Shown here one piece after another: positions 14,642 to 14,765 of a DNA stretch of 14,765 bases. Source of the stretch: Elusimicrobiota bacterium. Its GTDB lineage: Bacteria > Elusimicrobiota > Endomicrobiia > Endomicrobiales > Endomicrobiaceae. The stretch covers positions 1 to 14,765 of the forward strand of contig JAITCX010000126.1 of assembly GCA_031282945.1 (NCBI GenBank). The letters run 5' to 3'. Positions within the stretch are counted from its first letter, which is position 1. The number at the start of each line of letters is the position of its first letter. Under the pieces are notes generated by a model that worked only from the letters and a program-made list of their open reading frames with translations, was not told where the DNA came from and ran no database searches. A program made the position numbers and the translations under genes.

Positions 14642-14765
14642 ATGGGGCTTAGAGAAAAAAGCGGATATTTTGGGAGCGTAAATTTAATGCAAGCGTCAGA
14701 TTATTCCAAAGAATATTCGTATAGCGAAACGAAGGGCGGGATGAAAGACATGGTAGCAAATGTGG
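14642..14765 (+). pseudogene. Partial frame resembling a filamentous-haemagglutinin repeat, open to window end
   Basis: From ATG 14642 the frame runs open to the end of the window (41 complete codons). It contains SGYFGSVNLMQASDYS and then KEYSYSETKGGMKD. The pattern G-x-V-N-L-x-x-A-x-x-Y...S-Y-S-x-x-K-G-G resembles the haemagglutinin repeats of FhaB/CdiA-type exoproteins (Fil_haemagg_2). No ribosome binding site precedes it, and the same frame has a stop (TAA at 14612-14614) only 27 nt before the ATG. It therefore looks like an internal piece of a large exoprotein, truncated at its 5' side, rather than a normal gene start. It may continue as a long gene beyond the window. Resemblance judged by eye. 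Confidence 0.4.

Noticed and set aside
1..14765. CRISPR array, tRNA or rRNA genes, insertion sequence or transposase.
   Set aside because: No regularly spaced identical repeats, no cloverleaf or rRNA-like stretches, and no transposase motif or terminal inverted repeats were seen.

Overview
The window looks like an accessory segment of an AT-rich Gram-negative genome. It carries a 3189-residue outer-membrane adhesin, then a complete type IIS restriction-modification (R-M) system, then small and broken-looking reading frames. The outer-membrane/peptidoglycan architecture shows a diderm host. The AT-rich codon use and the giant polymorphic-membrane-protein-like adhesin remind me of Elusimicrobiota/Endomicrobia. 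That assignment is a recollection, not something the sequence proves.

Layout. Positions 1-312 hold no credible protein gene. They contain a perfect sigma70-type promoter (TTGACA, 17-nt spacer, TATAAT) and a strong intrinsic terminator at 212-251. These bracket either a roughly 195-nt small RNA or a terminated leader of the next gene. Positions 313-9882 encode one protein with a signal peptide, a beta-helical passenger carrying 24 GGA[I/L/V] motifs in two blocks plus many FxxN motifs (the chlamydial Pmp signature), two PATR-like repeats, an autotransporter-like beta-barrel, an acidic proline-rich linker and a C-terminal OmpA-type peptidoglycan-binding domain. Positions 9883-10103 are intergenic and hold a 14-nt direct repeat and an extended -10 promoter.

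Positions 10104-12089 encode a fused two-domain N6-adenine DNA methyltransferase with two DPPY motifs. Positions 12119-13942 encode a 607-residue endonuclease of the AlwI/PleI/MlyI/N.BstNBI group. Its catalytic residues fall at the spacing I recall for Nt.BspD6I. Together they form an M-then-R operon: each half of the methylase would protect one strand of a short asymmetric site that the endonuclease cuts or nicks.

From 13932 to the end the content is patchy: a 51-codon frame overlapping the endonuclease stop, a five-helix membrane protein of unknown function, and an open frame running off the window that resembles a filamentous-haemagglutinin repeat. The 51-codon frame and the terminal frame share a short K-x-x-V-A-N-[I/V] segment. 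The tail may therefore be debris of a haemagglutinin or polymorphic-toxin locus. The R-M genes and tail look more AT-rich than the adhesin, which suggests separate acquisition.
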